Notes under the pieces: generated by a model
The model's database searches: none
Told to the model about the DNA's origin: nothing
The model's input: the letters and a program-made list of their open reading frames with translations, nothing else
In this document: positions 19,766 to 28,397 of the stretch, piece after piece
Layout: the number at the start of each line of letters is the position of its first letter
Position numbering within the stretch: position 1 is the first letter of the stretch
From: Pandoraea eparura
Lineage (GTDB): Bacteria; Pseudomonadota; Gammaproteobacteria; Burkholderiales; Burkholderiaceae
Length of the DNA: 64,000 nt
NCBI RefSeq assembly: GCF_902459725.1
Contig: NZ_CABPSH010000007.1
Span: 1 to 64,000, forward strand
Direction: 5' to 3'
Program-made: the position numbers and the translations under genes

Positions 19766-20083
19766 ATGCGAAACAGCGAAACACTCAACGAGATTCGTGA
19801 ACTGAATCTCTCCTATCTCGTCCTGGCTCAGCGCCTGATCCGTGAGGATCGTGCCGCGGCAATGTTCCGTTTGGGGATCAGCGACCAACTGGCCGACGTG
19901 CTCGGCAGTCTCACACTGGCTCAACTCGTCAAGTTCGCGGGGTCGAACCAATTGCTGTGCCGATTTCGCTTCGACGACCACGTGATGCTCTCGAGCCTCA
20001 CGCATGGTGCGAAAGACGCCGGTATGCAGCAATCGCACGCTTCGATTCTGTTGGCGGGGCAACCCGTCGAGCAAATCGGCTAA
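19766..20083 (+). CDS. flhD: Flagellar master regulator subunit FlhD
   Basis: FlhD forms the FlhD4C2 complex with FlhC, which activates class II flagellar operons. The 105-residue protein has the family start [21 protein letters not shown] and a cysteine at position 65, the same number as the interchain-disulfide cysteine of E. coli FlhD. A G-rich stretch (GGGGGG) precedes the ATG. flhC follows after 65 bp that contain a strong hairpin. Confidence 0.95.
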   Translation: MRNSETLNEIRELNLSYLVLAQRLIREDRAAAMFRLGISDQLADVLGSLTLAQLVKFAGSNQLLCRFRFDDHVMLSSLTHGAKDAGMQQSHASILLAGQPVEQIG

Positions 20084-20100
20084 GTACGCCACGCACGCTA

Positions 20101-20119
20101 CGCCGCCCTGAAGGCGGCG
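20101..20119 (+). promoter_or_regulatory. Hairpin between flhD and flhC
   Basis: CGCCGCC and GGCGGCG form a 7-bp perfect stem with a CTGAA loop in the 65-bp flhD-flhC gap. It might set the ratio of FlhD to FlhC by slowing decay or read-through. Confidence 0.5.
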
Positions 20120-20148
20120 CTTCGCGTGTCTTGCCAGGAAGTTTGTCT

Positions 20149-20724
20149 ATGCGTACTAAAAGCGTCGTTCTCGAGGCCCGTGAAATTCAGTTGGCCATCG
20201 AGCTGATCGAACTCGGCGCCCGTCTCCAATTGCTGGAGGCCGAAACGAGTCTGAGCCGCGACCGGCTCATCAAACTCTACAAAGAACTCAAGGGCGCTTC
20301 GCCGCCCAAGGGCATGCTGCCGTTCTCGACCGATTGGTTCGTGACGTGGCTGCCGAACATCCATTCGTCGCTTTTCCACAATATCTATCGCCACCTTGTG
20401 CAGCACGGCGGGTGCCAGGGCATCGAAGCCATCGTCAAGGCGTATCGGCTGTACCTCGAACACGTGGAATTGCATGGCTGGGAAGCGGTGCTCGGGTTTA
20501 CACGTGCGTGGACGCTCGTTCGCTTCTTCGACAGCAAGATGTTGCAGATGACGCCGTGCACGCGCTGCGGCGGACATTTCGTCACGCACGCCCACGAGCC
20601 GCATGCCCAGTACGTTTGCGGACTTTGCCAGCCGCCATCGCGCGCCGGCAAGACGCGCAAGGCGAAGCATGCGCACGCCGCCGATCTGGCGCCGGTCACC
20701 GATATTTCTCCGCTGGCCGCCTAG
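20149..20724 (+). CDS. flhC: Flagellar master regulator subunit FlhC
   Basis: FlhC is the DNA-binding partner of FlhD. The ATG at 20149 (191 residues) has AGGAA 8 bp upstream; an in-frame extension back to 19957 would overlap flhD and is rejected. The zinc cluster Cys137-Cys140-Cys157-Cys160 (CTRC, then CGLC) is intact and has the same numbering as the E. coli protein. The basic, Ala/His-rich tail follows it. Confidence 0.95.
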   Translation: MRTKSVVLEAREIQLAIELIELGARLQLLEAETSLSRDRLIKLYKELKGASPPKGMLPFSTDWFVTWLPNIHSSLFHNIYRHLVQHGGCQGIEAIVKAYRLYLEHVELHGWEAVLGFTRAWTLVRFFDSKMLQMTPCTRCGGHFVTHAHEPHAQYVCGLCQPPSRAGKTRKAKHAHAADLAPVTDISPLAA

Positions 20725-20753
20725 GCAAGCCGACGTCACGAGGTCGCACCCCC

Positions 20754-20781
20754 TACAGTTTCCCTGCGTGTCTGCCGTTAA
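20754..20781 (+). promoter_or_regulatory. FliA (sigma-28) type promoter of the motA-che operon
   Basis: TACAGTTT (20754-20761), a 12-bp spacer and GCCGTTAA (20774-20781) match the sigma-28 consensus TAAAGTTT-N11-GCCGATAA at 7 of 8 and 7 of 8 bases, with a spacer one base longer. It lies 59 bp before motA. Confidence 0.6.
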
Positions 20782-20840
20782 GCCCTCTGAACAGGACGGA
20801 CAATTTTCCGTAGACGTATTTTTGCGAGAGGTATCCGGCA

Positions 20841-21701
20841 GTGCTTGTCGTCATTGGTTACATCATCGTTCTGGCATCGGTCTTTGGCGGTTTCGTCATG
20901 GGCGGAGGCCACTTGGGCGCGCTGTTTCAGCCGACCGAGCTGCTGATCATCGGTGGCGCGGGCGTCGGCTCGTTCGTGGTGGGCAACAACAGCAAGGCGA
21001 TCAAGGCGACGATGAAGGCGCTGCCGATGCTGTTCAAGGGCTCGAAATACACCAAGGAGCTGTACATGGAGCTGATGGCGCTCCTGTACGTGCTGCTCGC
21101 GAAAGCGCGCAAGGACGGCATGCTCGCCATCGAAGGCGACGTGGAAGACCCGGCTTCGAGCCCGGTGTTCTCGCAGTACCCGCGCATTCTCGGCGAGCCT
21201 CGCATCATGGAATTTCTCACCGACTATCTGCGCCTGATGGTCAGCGGCAACATGAACGCGTTCGAGATCGAGAACCTGATGGATCACGAAATCGAAACGT
21301 ACCGTCACGAGGGGGAAGTGCCCGCGCACTGCCTGCAGAAGACGGGCGATGCGATGCCGGCATTCGGTATCGTGGCGGCCGTGATGGGCGTGGTGCACAC
21401 GATGGCCTCGGCCGACCAGCCGCCGGCCGTGCTCGGGGCGCTGATCGCCCAGGCGCTCGTGGGCACGTTCCTCGGCATTTTGCTGGCCTACGGCTTCATT
21501 TCGCCGCTGGCGCAACTCATCGAACACCGCATCAACGAATCCGTCAAGCTTTACGAGTGCATCAAGGTCACGCTGCTCGCCAGCCTGAACGGCTACGCGC
21601 CGGCACTCTCGGTCGAGTTCGGCCGCAAGGTACTCTATTCCACTGTCCGTCCGTCGTTCGCCGAGCTTGAAGAGCACGTACGACAGGTCAAGGCGCGCTG
21701 A
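20841..21701 (+). CDS. motA: Flagellar stator protein MotA
   Basis: MotA, with MotB, forms the proton-conducting stator in the inner membrane. The 286-residue protein starts at a GTG (GAGAGG upstream) with the first membrane helix VIGYIIVLASVFGGFVMGGG. The cytoplasmic loop that meets FliG holds the charged residues of LLAKARKDGMLAIEGD. The conserved proline is in MPAFGIVAAVMGVVHTM before helix 3. First gene of the chemotaxis operon; motB follows after 12 bp. Confidence 0.96.
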   Translation: MLVVIGYIIVLASVFGGFVMGGGHLGALFQPTELLIIGGAGVGSFVVGNNSKAIKATMKALPMLFKGSKYTKELYMELMALLYVLLAKARKDGMLAIEGDVEDPASSPVFSQYPRILGEPRIMEFLTDYLRLMVSGNMNAFEIENLMDHEIETYRHEGEVPAHCLQKTGDAMPAFGIVAAVMGVVHTMASADQPPAVLGALIAQALVGTFLGILLAYGFISPLAQLIEHRINESVKLYECIKVTLLASLNGYAPALSVEFGRKVLYSTVRPSFAELEEHVRQVKAR

Positions 21702-21713
21702 CGGGTCACCGCA

Positions 21714-22685
21714 ATGAGCGAGAAAGAAGAGCGGCCCATCGTCGTCAAGCGCCGCGCGCGCAGCGCGCACGGCCATCATGGCGGCGCGTGGAAGATTGCC
21801 TATGCCGACTTCATGACGGCCATGATGGCGTTCTTCCTGCTGATGTGGCTGCTCAGTTCCGCGACCAGCAAGGAGCTGACGGGAATTGCCGAATACTTCC
21901 GCACGCCGCTCATGGTCGCGCTGACCGGCGGACATAACGCCGCAGACAACAGCGGTGTCATTCCCGGCGGCGGCACCGACACGACGCGCACCGATGGTCA
22001 GCAGTCGCGCGGCGATCAGGCCAGGTCGCGTCAGGCGATGTCGGCCGAGTTGGCCGAGCGTGCCGAAGCGCAACGCTTGCGCGAACTCAAGTCGCGCATC
22101 GAGAAGGCGATCGAGAACAACCCGACGCTCAAGCAGTTCCGCAAGCAGTTGCTCATCGATGTGACCACCGAGGGCTTGCGCATCCAGATCGTCGACGATC
22201 AGAACCGGCCGATGTTCGCCAATGCGAGCGCGCAGGTGCAGCCGTATATGCGCGACATCCTGCGCGAGATCGGCAAGTCGCTCAACGACGTGCCGAACCG
22301 CATCAGCCTGTCGGGCCATACCGACGCCACGGCCTACGCACAGGGCGACAAGAGCTACAGCAACTGGGAGCTGTCGGCCGATCGCGCGAACGCGTCGCGT
22401 CGCGAACTGATTGCCGGCGGCCTCGATGGCGAAAAGGTGCTGCGCGTGGTGGGCCTGGCGTCTACCGTACCGCTCGATCGCGATAACGCCTACAACCCGA
22501 TCAATCGTCGCATCAGCATCATCGTGCTCAACCGTCGCGCGGAACAGTCGGTCAAGCGTGAGGCCGACCAGCCGGCGATCGACGCCGCGAACGCGCGCGG
22601 CGCGGGAAGCGACGTCGTGAACGCCGTCATCAACGGTGAGCTTCCGGCGCCGCCTGCCCCCCCGGCGGCCCCCGGCGCCAACTGA
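21714..22685 (+). CDS. motB: Flagellar stator protein MotB
   Basis: MotB anchors the stator to peptidoglycan. The 323-residue protein has one membrane helix (about 28-47) with the essential proton-carrying Asp32 in YADFMTAMMAF. The plug and linker region follows, then an OmpA-like peptidoglycan-binding domain (SLSGHTDATAYAQ, NWELSADRANASRREL). Asp32 and MotAB-type sequences argue for proton, not sodium, drive. A Pro/Ala-rich tail ends the protein. Confidence 0.96.
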   Translation: MSEKEERPIVVKRRARSAHGHHGGAWKIAYADFMTAMMAFFLLMWLLSSATSKELTGIAEYFRTPLMVALTGGHNAADNSGVIPGGGTDTTRTDGQQSRGDQARSRQAMSAELAERAEAQRLRELKSRIEKAIENNPTLKQFRKQLLIDVTTEGLRIQIVDDQNRPMFANASAQVQPYMRDILREIGKSLNDVPNRISLSGHTDATAYAQGDKSYSNWELSADRANASRRELIAGGLDGEKVLRVVGLASTVPLDRDNAYNPINRRISIIVLNRRAEQSVKREADQPAIDAANARGAGSDVVNAVINGELPAPPAPPAAPGAN

Positions 22686-22698
22686 CAAGAGGAGACGC

Positions 22699-23082
22699 AT
22701 GCAGGCCCTTCGCAACACGATTCTCGCCGTCGACGATTCTGCGTCGATGCGCCAGATTCTGGCGGCCACGCTCGACGAAGCCGGCTATGCCGTGACGACT
22801 GCCCGCGACGGGCAGGAAGCACTGGCGCTGGCATCGAACGCGACGTTCGATCTGGTGCTTACCGACCAGCACATGCCCGGCATGGACGGCCTGTCGCTCA
22901 TTCGCGCGCTGCGCGAACTCGACACGTTTGCCCAGACGCCGATCCTGGTGCTCACCACCGAAGTCGACGGCGCGTACAAAACCGCGGCCCGCGAGGCGGG
23001 CGCCAGCGGCTGGCTGATCAAACCGGTCGACCCCGAAGCATTGGTCGACATAGTGGGCTCGCTCGTCGGCGAAGGCGCATGA
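22699..23082 (+). CDS. CheY-like single-domain response regulator
   Basis: This is a 127-residue stand-alone receiver. The acidic pair Asp12-Asp13, phospho-acceptor Asp56 (VLTDQHMPGMDG), a Thr at TT (about 86) and Lys in WLIKPVDPEAL are all present. GAGGAGA 5 bp before the ATG at 22699 fixes the start. It lies between motB and cheA, while a second, more canonical CheY lies before cheZ. It could act as a phosphate sink or a second motor regulator; that is inference. Confidence 0.88.
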   Translation: MQALRNTILAVDDSASMRQILAATLDEAGYAVTTARDGQEALALASNATFDLVLTDQHMPGMDGLSLIRALRELDTFAQTPILVLTTEVDGAYKTAAREAGASGWLIKPVDPEALVDIVGSLVGEGA

Positions 23083-23124
23083 CGATGACGTCGATGGCAC
23101 AACCAAGTTAGGACGAGGAAACCG

Positions 23125-25365
23125 GTGGATATCACCCAGTTCTACCAGACCTTTTTCGATGAAGCGGAAGAGTTGCTCGCCGAGATGGAGCATCTCCTGC
23201 TCGCGCTCGATATCAATGCACCCGATAACGAGCAGCTCAACGCGATCTTCCGTGCGGCGCACTCGATCAAGGGTGGCGCCGCGACGTTCGGCTTCACCGC
23301 GCTCACCGAGACCACTCACCTGCTGGAAAACCTGCTGGACCGCGCGCGTCGCGGCGAATTGCAGTTGCGCACCGAGATGGTCGACACCTTCCTGGAAACC
23401 AAAGACGTGTTGCATCAACAGTTGAATGCCTACCGCGCCTCCAGTGAGCCCGATGTCGAGGCGATGAAGCGCATCTGCGCAGTACTCCAGCAACTCGCTG
23501 CCGAGGAAAACGGTGCGCCAGCCCCTGCGGCCACAGCCGCCGCTGCCGCGCCCGCTGCACCGGCGGGCGCCACAGCGCCTGCCGCGCCAGTTGCTCCCGA
23601 GGCGACTGCCATGGCCGCGACCGACGCGAGCGGCGCCCCCGCAAGCGCCGTTCCGCCGGGCCAGACGCGTCTGAAGGTCACGCTTACCGGCGTGGGCGAG
23701 AAAGACCAGACGTTGCTCGCGGAAGAACTGGGCAACCTGGGCGACGTGGCCGGCCGCCAGTCGAGCGGCGACACGCTGCACCTGTGGCTCGATACCACGT
23801 GCGGCGCCGACGACATCCTCGCGGTGTGCTGCTTCGTGATCGAACCGTCGCAGATCGACGTGCAGGACGCGGCGGCCGCCGCTGCAGCGATGGCCGCCGC
23901 GCCCGCCGAAACCCCGGTGGCCGCCCCGGTCCAGACCTCCGAAATCTTTACTCAGGCTCCAGCCGTCTCGGCGCCGATCGAAGTGCCGGATGCCCCGGTG
24001 ATGGTGGCGGCGCCGGTCGCGCCGATGCCGCCGTCGGCGGACGAACCGATCGTCGTGCCGCACGAGGCACCCGTGGCACCCGTGGCACAGGCCGGCGCTG
24101 GCAGTGCCAGTGGTGGCAATGGCACGCATCCGCCGGCGGAGAAGCGCGTGGCCGCCCCGGCCGGCGGCGCGGCCGGACACGAGAACAGCTCGATTCGCGT
24201 AGGCGTGGAAAAGGTCGATCAGCTGATCAACCTGGTGGGTGAGCTGGTGATCACGCAGGCGATGCTCGCGCAAACGGCGAGCAGCCTCGACCCCATGCTT
24301 CACGACCGCCTGTTCAACGGCATGGGGCAGCTCGAGCGCAATGCGCGCGACCTGCAAGAGGCCGTGATGTCCATCCGCATGATGCCGATGGATTACGTGT
24401 TCTCGCGTTTCCCGCGTCTGGTGCGCGACCTCGCGACCAAGCTGGGCAAGCAAATCGAACTCGTCACGTTCGGTCAGGCGACCGAACTCGACAAGAGCCT
24501 GATCGAGCGCATCATCGATCCGCTCACGCACCTTGTGCGCAACAGCCTCGATCACGGCATCGAGACGACGGAGCTGCGCCTGGCCTCGGGCAAGGACCCG
24601 GTCGGCCAACTCGTGCTGTCGGCCGCGCATCAGGGCGGCAACATCGTGATCGAAGTGAGCGACGACGGCGCGGGCCTGCGACGCGAGAAGATTATTGCCA
24701 AGGCCCAGCAGCAGGGGTTGTCGGTCTCGGAGTCGATGTCTGACGAGGAAGTGTGGCAACTGATCTTCATGCCGGGCTTCTCCACGGCCGAAGCGATCAC
24801 CGACGTGTCGGGCCGCGGCGTGGGCATGGACGTCGTCAAGCGCAACATCCAGCAGATGGGCGGGCACGTGGAGATTCTGTCCACGCGCGGCAAGGGCACC
24901 ACGATCCGCATCGTGCTGCCGCTCACGCTCGCGATTCTCGACGGCATGTCCGTCAAGGTCGGCCCGGAGATTTTCATCCTGCCGCTGAACTTCGTGATGG
25001 AGTCGCTGCAACCGCGTCGCGACGACATTCGCGCCGTGACCGGCGAAGGTCAGGTCGTGCTGGTGCGCGGCGAGTACCTGCCGCTCGTCGAGCTGTATCG
25101 TGCGTTCGACGTGCCGGAGGCGCGCGCCGATCCCACGCAGGGCATCATCGTGATCCTTCAGGCCGAAGGCCGCCGCTTTGCACTGCTTGTCGACGAACTG
25201 GTCGGTCAGCAGCAGGTCGTGGTGAAGAATCTCGAAACGAATTACCGCCGTATTCACGGTATTTCCGCCGCCACCATCATGGGTGACGGCAGTGTGGCAT
25301 TGATCGTCGACGTGGCGGCGCTCCAGCGCGGCCAGCGCTCGGCGGCCGCCACCATCTTCAACTGA
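23125..25365 (+). CDS. cheA: Chemotaxis histidine kinase CheA
   Basis: CheA is the receptor-coupled kinase that phosphorylates CheY and CheB. The 746-residue protein starts at a GTG with GAGGAAA upstream. Domains in order are the Hpt domain with phospho-acceptor His46 (AAHSIKGGAATFGF), an unusually long Ala/Pro-rich linker with an embedded response-regulator-binding segment, the dimerisation helices (VEKVDQLINLVGELVITQ), the ATPase core (N-box HLVRNSLDHGIE, DDGAGL, GRGVGMDVV) and a C-terminal CheW-like domain. cheW follows after 17 bp. Confidence 0.97.
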   Translation: MDITQFYQTFFDEAEELLAEMEHLLLALDINAPDNEQLNAIFRAAHSIKGGAATFGFTALTETTHLLENLLDRARRGELQLRTEMVDTFLETKDVLHQQLNAYRASSEPDVEAMKRICAVLQQLAAEENGAPAPAATAAAAAPAAPAGATAPAAPVAPEATAMAATDASGAPASAVPPGQTRLKVTLTGVGEKDQTLLAEELGNLGDVAGRQSSGDTLHLWLDTTCGADDILAVCCFVIEPSQIDVQDAAAAAAAMAAAPAETPVAAPVQTSEIFTQAPAVSAPIEVPDAPVMVAAPVAPMPPSADEPIVVPHEAPVAPVAQAGAGSASGGNGTHPPAEKRVAAPAGGAAGHENSSIRVGVEKVDQLINLVGELVITQAMLAQTASSLDPMLHDRLFNGMGQLERNARDLQEAVMSIRMMPMDYVFSRFPRLVRDLATKLGKQIELVTFGQATELDKSLIERIIDPLTHLVRNSLDHGIETTELRLASGKDPVGQLVLSAAHQGGNIVIEVSDDGAGLRREKIIAKAQQQGLSVSESMSDEEVWQLIFMPGFSTAEAITDVSGRGVGMDVVKRNIQQMGGHVEILSTRGKGTTIRIVLPLTLAILDGMSVKVGPEIFILPLNFVMESLQPRRDDIRAVTGEGQVVLVRGEYLPLVELYRAFDVPEARADPTQGIIVILQAEGRRFALLVDELVGQQQVVVKNLETNYRRIHGISAATIMGDGSVALIVDVAALQRGQRSAAATIFN

Positions 25366-25382
25366 AGTCGGAGACGCGTTAG

Positions 25383-25898
25383 ATGGACAACCTTTCGCAA
25401 GAGCATGCCGTGTCGCGCCAGGGCGGCGCCATGCAGACCGATGGCGACGGTCAGGAGTTTCTGGTCTTCACGCTGGGTGAAGAGGAATACGGTATCGACA
25501 TCCTGAAGGTGCAGGAGATTCGCGGCTACGACGCGGTCACGCGCATTGCCAATGCGCCGGACTTCATCAAGGGCGTGATCAATCTGCGCGGCATCATCGT
25601 GCCGATCGTGGACATGCGCATCAAGTTCCGCCTGGGCCGCGTCGAGTACGACACGCAGACGGTGGTGATCATTCTGAACGTGGCGGGCCGCGTGGTCGGC
25701 ATGGTGGTCGACGGGGTGTCCGACGTGCTCACGCTCGCGCGCGGCGAAATCAAGCCGGCGCCCGAGTTCGGCGCGCAACTGGCGACCGAGTACATCACGG
25801 GGCTGGGCACCGTCGAGGGCCGCATGCTGATTCTGATGGACATCGAGAAGCTCATGACCAGCAGCGACATGGCGCTCATCGAGCGCCTGACGAGCTGA
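25383..25898 (+). CDS. cheW: Chemotaxis coupling protein CheW
   Basis: CheW links chemoreceptors to CheA. The 171-residue protein is a single CheW domain. Typical stretches are [39 protein letters not shown] and [13 protein letters not shown]. It lies between cheA and the first receptor gene in the operon. Confidence 0.96.
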   Translation: MDNLSQEHAVSRQGGAMQTDGDGQEFLVFTLGEEEYGIDILKVQEIRGYDAVTRIANAPDFIKGVINLRGIIVPIVDMRIKFRLGRVEYDTQTVVIILNVAGRVVGMVVDGVSDVLTLARGEIKPAPEFGAQLATEYITGLGTVEGRMLILMDIEKLMTSSDMALIERLTS

Positions 25899-25974
25899 GG
25901 CACGGCGACCCGGACGCCCATCGCGTCGCCCGACAGACCTGACCCACGACCTGCATTCCACGGAGACCGAGCAC

Positions 25975-28317
25975 GTGCGTAATAACCAGCCCGTTACCCA
26001 GAACGAATTCGTGATCGGCGAGCATCAGTACCTGATCTCACGCACGGATCTGAAGGGCCGGATCACGTATGCCAATCCCGCTTTCGTGGAGGTGAGCGGC
26101 TATTCGCGTGATGAACTGCTTGGCGCGCCGCACAACATCGTTCGTCATCCGGATATGCCGCCGGAGGCGTTCGGCGACCTGTGGGAGACGGTCAAGCGCG
26201 GCGATACGTGGACCGGCCTGGTGAAGAACCGCCGCAAGGACGGCGATTTCTACTGGGTGCTGGCCACGGTGACGCCGACACTGGAAAACGGTGCCGTGGT
26301 GGGCTATACGTCCGTGCGTGTGCGCCCGACGGCAGGCACGACCCCGCAGGCCGACGCGATCTACGCGCGCTTTCGCAGCGGGCAGGCCGGCAACTTGCGC
26401 ATTCGCGGCGGTCAGGTCGAGCGTGGCGGACTCGCGGCCGTGGCGCGCAAGATCCGCCTCGACACGCTGCGTGCGCGCCTGACCGGCATCATCGTGCTCG
26501 GCGCGATGCTGCTTGCCCTGGTCGGCGGTCTGGGCCTTTGGGGGCTGTCGAGCAGCAACGGGAAACTGCTGCGGGTGTATCAGCACGGCATGGTGCCGGT
26601 CAGCACGTTGGCCGTCATCGGCCAGAAGCTCGACCGCGACGTATTGCTCGTGGCCGAAGCCGTGGGCAGCCCGAACCTCGACGCCATGAAGCGCGCGGGC
26701 GATGAAATCACGAGCAACCTCGACGATATCAATCGTCAGTGGGCCGAGTACATGGCGTCGGTCGACCCGGAGACACGGGCGCAGGCCGAGCGCTTCAACA
26801 CCATTCGCCAACGCTTTACGACCGACGGCCTGCAACAGACGGTCGAGATGCTCAAGGCCGGCTCAGCGGAAGGCGCGCAGCAGACCTATCTCGAAAAGGT
26901 GAAGCCCGCCTATGGCCCGATGCGCGATGAGCTGAACGTGCTCACTCGCCTCGAACTCACCCAGGCGACCGATCTGTATCAGCAGTCGCAGAAGGAGCAC
27001 GCGTTCGTGCGGGCGGCGACAGCGGTGGCGGTGATCGGCGGCATTGTGGTGCTGTTTTTCCTCGGCAGCGTGCTGCGTCGCGCGATCAATCATCCGTTGC
27101 GCGTGGCGCTCTCGATGTCGAAGCAAATCGCGGCGGGTGACCTGACCGGCAAGGCGCAAGGCACGGGGCGCGACGAAATCGGCCAGTTGCTCTTCGGCCT
27201 GACCGTCATGAAGAACAGCCTGTTGTCCATCGTCTCCGATGTGCGCGAAGGCATCGAATCGATCAACGTGGCGTCACGCGAAATCGCCGCGGGCAATACC
27301 GATCTGTCGGCGCGCACGGAGCAGCAGGCCGCCTCGCTGGAACAAACGGCGTCGTCGATGGAGCAATTGACGGCCACCGTCAAACAGAACGCGGACAACG
27401 CCAAGCAGGCGAGCGTGCTGGCGGTGAATGCCTCGGAGATCGCCGCGCGCGGCGGTCGCGTGGTCGGCGACGTGGTCGACACCATGCAAGGGATTTCGTC
27501 GAGTTCGCACAAGGTCGTCGACATCATCAGCGTGATCGAAGGCATTGCGTTCCAGACCAACATTCTCGCGTTGAACGCGGCGGTGGAAGCCGCGCGCGCG
27601 GGCGAACAGGGCCGTGGCTTTGCCGTGGTGGCCGGCGAAGTGCGCACGCTGGCGCAGCGCAGCGCGGCGGCGGCCAAGGAAATCAAGGTTCTCATCGAAG
27701 ACTCGGTCGGGCGCGTGGAAAGCGGCTCGACGCTGGTGGCGCAGGCCGGCCGGACGATGGAAGAAATCGTGCAGGCGGTGCAGCGCGTGACGGACATCAT
27801 GGGCGAGATCTCGGCGGCGTCGAGCGAGCAGTCGAGCGGTATCGAACAGGTCAATCGCGCTGTCACGCAGATGGATGAAGTCACGCAGCAAAACGCCGCA
27901 CTCGTCGAAGAGGCGGCAGCCGCTGCCGGTTCGCTCGAAGACCAGGCGCATCGCTTGCGCGACGCCGTGGCGGTTTTCCGTGTCGGCGATGCCTTCAAGG
28001 CGGACGCGGTGCAGACCGACAGCGCGTCCACCGTGCGTGCGCCGGAGGCGGCGACCGCCACGGTGGGGGTCACGGCAGCCGCATCGGTGGCCCGCGCGGC
28101 CCCGGCACGGGCCAGCGCAGGCGGCGGCGCCACGCGTACCGCCACGCGGCGCCCGCAGGCCGCTGCACCGGCCGCTACCGCGAACACACCGGAGGATGCC
28201 CAGGTGCTGCAACTGGCTGCGCGTCGAGGCAAGGCGCCGGCCGCTGGAGCGGTGGCGGCGGCGGGGTCGACCTCGGGCGCAACGCCGGGTGACACGGGCG
28301 ATTGGGAAGAGTTTTGA
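25975..28317 (+). CDS. Aerotaxis-type chemoreceptor with N-terminal PAS domain (Aer-like)
   Basis: The 780-residue receptor has a cytoplasmic PAS domain (about 15-120), a membrane helix (about 166-188), a periplasmic stretch of about 155 residues, a second helix (about 345-366), HAMP, and a 36H-class signalling hairpin. The FAD-contact residues Asn34, Arg57, His58 and Asp60 occur at the same numbers as in E. coli Aer (motif [13 protein letters not shown]). The tail ends DWEEF, like the CheR/CheB tethering pentapeptide. E. coli Aer lacks the large periplasmic part, so this protein may sense redox state and an external cue. The start is a GTG. Confidence 0.92.
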   Translation: MRNNQPVTQNEFVIGEHQYLISRTDLKGRITYANPAFVEVSGYSRDELLGAPHNIVRHPDMPPEAFGDLWETVKRGDTWTGLVKNRRKDGDFYWVLATVTPTLENGAVVGYTSVRVRPTAGTTPQADAIYARFRSGQAGNLRIRGGQVERGGLAAVARKIRLDTLRARLTGIIVLGAMLLALVGGLGLWGLSSSNGKLLRVYQHGMVPVSTLAVIGQKLDRDVLLVAEAVGSPNLDAMKRAGDEITSNLDDINRQWAEYMASVDPETRAQAERFNTIRQRFTTDGLQQTVEMLKAGSAEGAQQTYLEKVKPAYGPMRDELNVLTRLELTQATDLYQQSQKEHAFVRAATAVAVIGGIVVLFFLGSVLRRAINHPLRVALSMSKQIAAGDLTGKAQGTGRDEIGQLLFGLTVMKNSLLSIVSDVREGIESINVASREIAAGNTDLSARTEQQAASLEQTASSMEQLTATVKQNADNAKQASVLAVNASEIAARGGRVVGDVVDTMQGISSSSHKVVDIISVIEGIAFQTNILALNAAVEAARAGEQGRGFAVVAGEVRTLAQRSAAAAKEIKVLIEDSVGRVESGSTLVAQAGRTMEEIVQAVQRVTDIMGEISAASSEQSSGIEQVNRAVTQMDEVTQQNAALVEEAAAAAGSLEDQAHRLRDAVAVFRVGDAFKADAVQTDSASTVRAPEAATATVGVTAAASVARAAPARASAGGGATRTATRRPQAAAPAATANTPEDAQVLQLAARRGKAPAAGAVAAAGSTSGATPGDTGDWEEF

Positions 28318-28397
28318 CGTGTCGATGATTGAGACGGTTGAGATGGTAGAGATGGGTCCGCCGGCCGCAGGCCGGTCTTCACGAGGTAGAGGTCGTT

